From JBAYSY01 sp041675885 (GTDB lineage: Bacteria; Pseudomonadota; Alphaproteobacteria; Rhodobacterales; Rhodobacteraceae): a stretch of DNA of 17,496 nucleotides. The position numbers and the translations under genes were made by a program. Every line of letters begins with the position of its first letter. The first letter of the stretch is position 1. Positions 13,890-17,496 of this stretch are shown here, in pieces. The DNA is taken from assembly GCA_041675885.1 (NCBI GenBank), contig JBAYSY010000055.1, positions 1 through 17,496 of the forward strand, read 5' to 3'. The notes under the pieces are model-generated. The model was given only the letters and a program-made list of their open reading frames with translations, did no database searches and was not told where the DNA came from.

Positions 13890-14263
13890 GGACGCACTGG
13901 ACGAGAGGCAGTTTATCAGACGCTGGCGGATCCGGACAACCGAACCTGCCTGACGCTGCACGGTATGGATCGTGGCTGTTTCAGCAGGATGCGCAGCCAG
14001 ATCGCCCGGCCGGTCGGCGGGTGCCTGACGGCCAGCAGCGCCGATGCGCTGCGTGCCGCCTGCCTTGCCGGAACCGGGCTGGCGCTGCTGACCTGTCGGG
14101 ACATCGTGGACGACCTTGCCCGTGGCGAGTTGGCCGAGGCCACCTTGCAGGAGGCGGGTCCGGTCCCCTCGCCATCCGGGCCATATTGCCCGCGCGCCAC
14201 CATATGCCGACGCGCGGGCGCTGCTTCATCGACGCGCTCGGGGCGTCGATGGCCCGGTCATGA
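13890..14263 (+). pseudogene. LysR-family regulator, truncated and frameshifted
   Basis: The sequence encodes the C-terminal effector domain of a LysR regulator without its DNA-binding part. One frame reads CLTASSADALRAACLAGTG, LALLTCRDIVDDLARGELAE, a normal LysR segment. Near 14165 it shifts, and another frame continues with LAIRAILPARHHMPTRGRCF and IDALGASMARS, the usual end (normally 'WAVYP...MPxRVRxFIDxL'). The helix-turn-helix half is absent: upstream lies the Old Yellow Enzyme relic pointing away. Its last codons overlap the end of cysK by 6 bases, tail to tail. It is inferred to be the former divergent regulator of the neighbouring relic enzyme gene. Confidence 0.65.
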
Positions 14264-15343
14264 CGTGATCTGGTATCCCGGCGTCGATCGCGACAGGGCC
14301 AGCTCGTCGGCGTCCATCTCGGCCTCGATGCCCTCGAACAGCGGCGTGGACAGGTAACGCTCGCCGGTGTCGGGCAGCATGCACAGGATGACCGAACCTT
14401 CCGGTGCGCGTTCGGCGACCCGGCACGCCACGGCGAAGGTCGATCCTGCCGAGATGCCGCAGAAGATGCCTTCCCTGGCCGCCAGTTCACGCGTCCATTT
14501 GATGCCCTCTGCGCCCGAGACGGGGATCACCTCGTCATAAAGCCGCGCGTCGATGGCCTCTTGCAGGACTTCGGGAATGAAATCGGGGGTCCAGCCCTGA
14601 ATCGGATGCGGCTCGAAGGCCGGATGGCTGCCCTCCGGCGATCCGTTCCCCTCACGCGCTTGCGCCGTGCCGCTGCCGACCAGTTGCGCATTCTCGGGCT
14701 CGGCCAGGATGATGCGGGTCTCGGGGCGTTCGCGCCGCAGCACGCGCCCGACGCCGGTGACCGTGCCGCCGGTGCCGTAGCCGGACACGAAGAAATCGAG
14801 CCGCGATCCGGCGAAATCGTCGAGGATCTCGCGCCCCGTGGTTGCCTCGTGGATATCGGCATTGGCCCCGGTCTCGAACTGGCGGGCAAGGAACCAGCCG
14901 TTCGCCTCGGCCAGTTCCACCGCCTTGCGATACATGCCAAAGCCCTTTTCGGCGCGCGGTGTCAGCACCACCTTCGCCCCCAGCATCCGCATCAGCTTGC
15001 GCCGTTCGACGGAAAAGCTTTCTGCCATGGTCATCACCAGCGGATAGCCCTTTTGCGCGCAGACGATGGCAAGGCCGATGCCGGTATTGCCGCTGGTCGC
15101 CTCGACCACCGTTTGCCCGGGCTTCAAGAGGCCGCGACGCTCGGCATCCTCGATGATGCCAAGCGCCAGACGATCCTTCACGGATGCCGCCGGGTTGAAG
15201 AATTCGGCCTTCACATAGAGGGTCCGCCCCTCGACACCCAGATTGTTGATGCGGATTGCGGGCGTGTCGCCGACCGTGTCGAGGATGCTGTCGAAAAGCC
15301 GGCCCCGGCCGTTCGTGGTGCGGATTTTGGTGGGTAGCGTCAT
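14258..15343 (-). CDS. cysK: Cysteine synthase (O-acetylserine sulfhydrylase)
   Basis: The 361-residue product makes cysteine from O-acetylserine and sulfide with pyridoxal phosphate. The PLP lysine is K56 in NPAASVKDR; TSGNTG (82-87) binds the substrate carboxylate; the phosphate loop is GYGTGGTVTGVG; the PLP nitrogen serine lies in GISAGST. It is slightly longer than minimal CysK, with a 20-residue loop (SGTAQAREGNGSPEGSHP) before PHPIQGW and a C-terminal tail DELALSRSTPGYQITS. The ATG at 15343 has an AGGAGG ribosome site six bases upstream. Its end overlaps a LysR relic, tail to tail. A 51-codon ORF upstream overlaps its start by ATGA. Confidence 0.92.
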   Translation of the reverse strand: MTLPTKIRTTNGRGRLFDSILDTVGDTPAIRINNLGVEGRTLYVKAEFFNPAASVKDRLALGIIEDAERRGLLKPGQTVVEATSGNTGIGLAIVCAQKGYPLVMTMAESFSVERRKLMRMLGAKVVLTPRAEKGFGMYRKAVELAEANGWFLARQFETGANADIHEATTGREILDDFAGSRLDFFVSGYGTGGTVTGVGRVLRRERPETRIILAEPENAQLVGSGTAQAREGNGSPEGSHPAFEPHPIQGWTPDFIPEVLQEAIDARLYDEVIPVSGAEGIKWTRELAAREGIFCGISAGSTFAVACRVAERAPEGSVILCMLPDTGERYLSTPLFEGIEAEMDADELALSRSTPGYQITS

Positions 15344-15495
15344 GGCTGACCTCCTGTTGGGGATGATGTCGGAATGGTGTGGAACATGCTCATGGCCATG
15401 CCGACGATTACCGGATCAATGATTTCGTCGAGTATCAGCATCTGGTCAAGGACAGGAACGCGGTCTTCGCCGCCACCACTGCCGCCGGTGCCCAT
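15340..15495 (-). CDS. Possible 51-residue ORF coupled to cysK
   Basis: A 51-codon frame from ATG at 15495 ends in TGA that overlaps the cysK start codon (ATGA), a layout typical of translational coupling. The peptide is Gly-rich at the start (MGTGGSGGGEDR), then hydrophobic (VPVLDQMLILDEIIDPVIVG, MAMSMFH), and has no cysteine, so it is not a cysteine-sensing leader. The upstream AAGAG is a weak ribosome site. The opposite strand is also open here (frame containing RINDFVEYQHLVKDRNAVF) with GC-rich third positions, so the coding strand is uncertain, and this could be a relic of an unrelated gene. No family recognised. Confidence 0.3.
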   Translation of the reverse strand: MGTGGSGGGEDRVPVLDQMLILDEIIDPVIVGMAMSMFHTIPTSSPTGGQP

Positions 15496-15571
15496 GTGCT
15501 CTTGCCTTGGAGCGCCGGAGCACGCAGGCTCGCATGGTGAAACCTGTCAGACCCGCACGTATGGAGCACCC

Positions 15572-16693
15572 ATGTCCGATCCGAAACTGTTCGAGCCCTT
15601 GACCGTCGGCCAGTTGCCATTGCGCAATCGCATCACCATCGCGCCGATGTGCCAGTATTCGGCGGTCGATGGCCGCATGACCGACTGGCATGTCATTCAT
15701 CTGGGCCATCTGGCGCTTTCAGGCGCCGCGCTGCTGACCGTCGAGGCGACCGCCGTGCTGCCGGAAGGGCGCATCACCTATGCCGATGTCGGCCTGTGGG
15801 ACGACGCGACCGAAAAGGCGATGGGGGAGGTGCTGGAAAGCGTCCGCCGCTGGTCCGACATGCCGATCGCGATCCAACTGGCCCATGCCGGGCGCAAGGC
15901 TTCGACCGATCTGCCGTGGAAGGGGGGCGCACAGCTTCCGCCCGGTCATCCGAACGGCTGGCAGACGGTCGCGCCCTCCGCCCTGCCGTTCAAGGCCGAT
16001 GAAAACGCGCCGCAAAGCCTCGACCGCGACGGGCTGGCGCGGGTGCGCGACGCGTTCGCAGCGGCGGCGGTGCGGGCGGCACGGCTTGGTGTCGATGCCG
16101 TTCAGGTCCACGGCGCCCATGGCTATCTGCTGCACGAATTCCTGTCGCCGCTCTCCAACCGCCGCGACGACGACTATGGCGGCAGTCTGGAAAACCGGAT
16201 GCGCTTTCCGCTTGAGGTGTTCGATGCCGTGAGGGACGCATTTCCGGCCGATCGTCCGGTCACGATGCGGTTGTCCGGCACCGATTGGGTGGAGGGCGGC
16301 TGGGACATCGACCAGACCATTGCAATGGCGCAGGCGCTGGAGGCGCGGGGCTGCGCCGCGATCAACATGTCCAGCGGCGGCCTCGATCCGCGCCAGCAGG
16401 TTCCGGTCGGCCCCGGCTATCAGGTGCCGCTGGCCCGCGCCGTGAAACAGGCGACGAACCTGCCCGTGGTCGCGGTCGGGCTGATCACCGGCTTCGAGCA
16501 GGCCGAGGCGATCATCGCCACGGGCGATGCCGACATGGTGGGGCTTGCCCGCACGATCCTCTACGACCCCCGCTGGCCCTGGCACGCCGCCGCGCATCTG
16601 GGCGCGAATGTCCACGCACCCGACCAGTATCTGCGGTCGGCGCCGCATCAGTATCAGGCGCTGTTCGCCCTGAAGGAGGGTGCCGAGAGCTGA
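15572..16693 (+). CDS. Old Yellow Enzyme-type NADPH dehydrogenase (YqjM/NamA class)
   Basis: The 373-residue product is an FMN-dependent ene-reductase that reduces activated C=C bonds, for instance of enals and nitro compounds. Thermophilic-like/YqjM class marks are C27 and Y29 in APMCQYSA (24-31), QLAHAGRKAS (102-111), and the catalytic pair H180/H183 in VHGAHGYLLHEFLSPLSN; GLARTILYDPRWPWHAA is the phosphate-binding end. The ATG at 15572 has a GGAG five bases upstream; an extended frame from 15374 exists but carries no family sequence before this point. It is transcribed divergently from cysK, which may mean a shared control region. Its physiological substrate is unknown, but like AcuI it handles electrophilic alkenes. 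Confidence 0.93.
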   Translation: MSDPKLFEPLTVGQLPLRNRITIAPMCQYSAVDGRMTDWHVIHLGHLALSGAALLTVEATAVLPEGRITYADVGLWDDATEKAMGEVLESVRRWSDMPIAIQLAHAGRKASTDLPWKGGAQLPPGHPNGWQTVAPSALPFKADENAPQSLDRDGLARVRDAFAAAAVRAARLGVDAVQVHGAHGYLLHEFLSPLSNRRDDDYGGSLENRMRFPLEVFDAVRDAFPADRPVTMRLSGTDWVEGGWDIDQTIAMAQALEARGCAAINMSSGGLDPRQQVPVGPGYQVPLARAVKQATNLPVVAVGLITGFEQAEAIIATGDADMVGLARTILYDPRWPWHAAAHLGANVHAPDQYLRSAPHQYQALFALKEGAES

Positions 16694-16697
16694 GGGG

Positions 16698-16767
16698 CCG
16701 GGCCACTCGTCCCGACCACAAGATCACCAAGGTCGATGATCTGCTGCCGTGGCACTGGAGCCGGTAG
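16698..16767 (+). pseudogene. Possible 3' remnant of an IS66-type transposase
   Basis: Right after the Old Yellow Enzyme stop, in the plus strand, a frame ends TRPDHKITKVDDLLPWHWSR and stop. The form 'xHxxxRxDDLLPWxx' is the usual last part of IS66-family TnpC proteins. Only about 20 codons are visible, no other IS66 part is seen, and no terminal repeat was found. The call rests on the short motif alone. Confidence 0.4.
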
Positions 16768-16857
16768 CGGTCAGGCCGGACGCTTACAGAACGACAAGCG
16801 CGATGGCTTGTGCGAGAAAGGGATGGCGACAGGTCCGGTTCATGAGGATCGCCAGCA

Positions 16858-17037
16858 TCACAGATGCTTCGCGATTTCCTTGAATTCGTCGATGGATTGT
16901 CGCCGCTCGCGCGTCGGCAACCCTGCCATCGAGGCCAGCGCGTTCTTGCGGTGCGCCTCGGTGGGGCTGGGTGCGGACGTGTCGGCATGCTGGGCGCCGG
17001 TGTGGATGACGGGCCTGACGCCAGCCGCCTCGATCAC
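16858..17037 (-). CDS. Small ORF of unknown function
   Basis: A 59-codon frame on the minus strand, opening with GTG at 17037 and ending TGA at 16858, has G or C in nearly all third positions, which suggests real coding sequence. It reads VIEAAGVRPVIHTGAQHADT at the start and ends RERRQSIDEFKEIAKHL; an internal ATG would give only 23 residues. No ribosome site is visible before the GTG, and the frame stays open upstream into the DUF983 gene. It could be a small gene, or the C-terminal end of a protein whose start was lost. It begins 12 bases after the DUF983 stop. No family recognised. Confidence 0.35.
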   Translation of the reverse strand: MIEAAGVRPVIHTGAQHADTSAPSPTEAHRKNALASMAGLPTRERRQSIDEFKEIAKHL

Positions 17038-17048
17038 GTTGACGGGGG

Positions 17049-17435
17049 CTATCGAACTGCGGCGAGTCCGAAGCCGTGCATGCGTTTAGCCCATTGAATC
17101 CCGACCATGAACCCCTTCATCCTCGGGAGCATTATCAGGCTCATCGGTATGATGACCGCGTTGATGCTCGCGAAGACCGTCAGCGGGGTGATGCCATCGA
17201 TCGCAAAGAGCAGATGCAGCATTATCCCGGCGACCTTGCACACGACCAGCATGGTCAGGTAGGCAGGACCGTCGTCGGCGCGCTGATGATGAAGCTGTTC
17301 ACCGCAATGGGGACAGGCCGGCACAACCTTCAAGTATGATGAAAAGAGGCGGCCCTCGCCGCATGCCGGACAGCGGCACATCAGACCACGCTGGATCGAA
17401 AGCCTGGTCGACCGGTCTTCCAAGACAGCATCCAT
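17049..17435 (-). CDS. DUF983 family membrane protein
   Basis: The 128-residue product has two zinc-ribbon-like pairs, CPAC (residues 22-25) and CPHC (41-44), followed by HHQRADDGPAYLTML (49-63) and two membrane segments (about 58-80 and 86-107). This order is that of the DUF983 family, inner-membrane proteins often found near cytochrome oxidase genes. Their function is unproven; a link to metal or oxidase assembly is only suggested by context elsewhere. The ATG at 17435 has a GAGG nine bases upstream; a longer frame from 17483 would add MYMYGNRHGD, which is not family-like. No oxidase gene lies in this window. The pieces to the left (small ORF, IS66 tail) give no operon hint. Confidence 0.85.
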   Translation of the reverse strand: MDAVLEDRSTRLSIQRGLMCRCPACGEGRLFSSYLKVVPACPHCGEQLHHQRADDGPAYLTMLVVCKVAGIMLHLLFAIDGITPLTVFASINAVIIPMSLIMLPRMKGFMVGIQWAKRMHGFGLAAVR

Positions 17436-17496
17436 GATCTTGCACCTCACTGAGTCGCCATGCCGATTGCCATACATATACATTATTTTGCACGGC

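Noticed and set aside
15374..15571. N-terminal extension of the Old Yellow Enzyme gene
   Set aside because: The added residues are Ser/Pro-rich without family similarity, and a good ribosome site precedes the ATG at 15572.
1..17496. CRISPR array, phage genes, toxin-antitoxin or other defence system
   Set aside because: No regularly spaced direct repeats, nuclease, helicase, integrase or typical toxin-antitoxin pair was found; the HlyC-like gene has no RTX toxin beside it.

Overview
The window looks like chromosomal or large-plasmid DNA from a high-GC alphaproteobacterium, most likely a member of the Rhodobacterales (Paracoccus/Rhodobacter-like). I base this on the very GC-rich third codon positions, an acuR-acuI pair, a DUF983 protein, TRAP transport genes and the type of transposase. 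The placement is inference from gene content; no ribosomal RNA or other taxonomic marker is present.

Left end (1-2230): the window opens inside an IS5-family transposase. The two halves of that gene lie in different frames, and an unusual 45-base palindromic insert sits between them. Next, on the minus strand, come a secreted protein of unknown function (662-1327), a frameshifted remnant of the C-terminal TOBE domain of a ModC-type molybdate ATPase (about 1492-1657), and a short HlyC-like toxin acyltransferase homologue that lacks the N-terminal part carrying the catalytic histidine.

Acrylate block (2268-4509, minus strand): acuR (TetR repressor), acuI (acrylyl-CoA reductase) and an AhpD/carboxymuconolactone-decarboxylase-type CxxC protein are packed as one operon with overlapping or closely spaced genes. 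This suggests detoxification of acrylate, for instance from DMSP. No DMSP lyase or demethylase is visible here.

Catabolic block (4906-13433, minus strand): eight genes in one direction, dctP-like, dctQ-like, dctM-like, a GntR/FCD regulator, a divergent pyrroline-5-carboxylate-reductase-like protein, a DapA-family lyase, an aldehyde dehydrogenase and a PuuB/DadA-like FAD amine oxidoreductase. A TTGTGCACAA-type palindrome upstream of the first gene is a good candidate operator for the GntR protein. The set reads as uptake and stepwise oxidation of one small amine, imino acid or amino acid whose identity is not clear. Three strong hairpins lie between genes of this operon. This is the most interesting system in the window.

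Right end (13670-17496): a relic of an Old Yellow Enzyme gene and a truncated, frameshifted LysR gene lie back to back. They are followed by cysK (minus) with a possible coupled 51-residue ORF, a complete YqjM/NamA-type Old Yellow Enzyme (plus), what looks like the last codons of an IS66 transposase, an unrecognised small ORF and a DUF983 membrane protein. The number of gene remnants and IS pieces at both ends suggests past rearrangement around the intact metabolic blocks.
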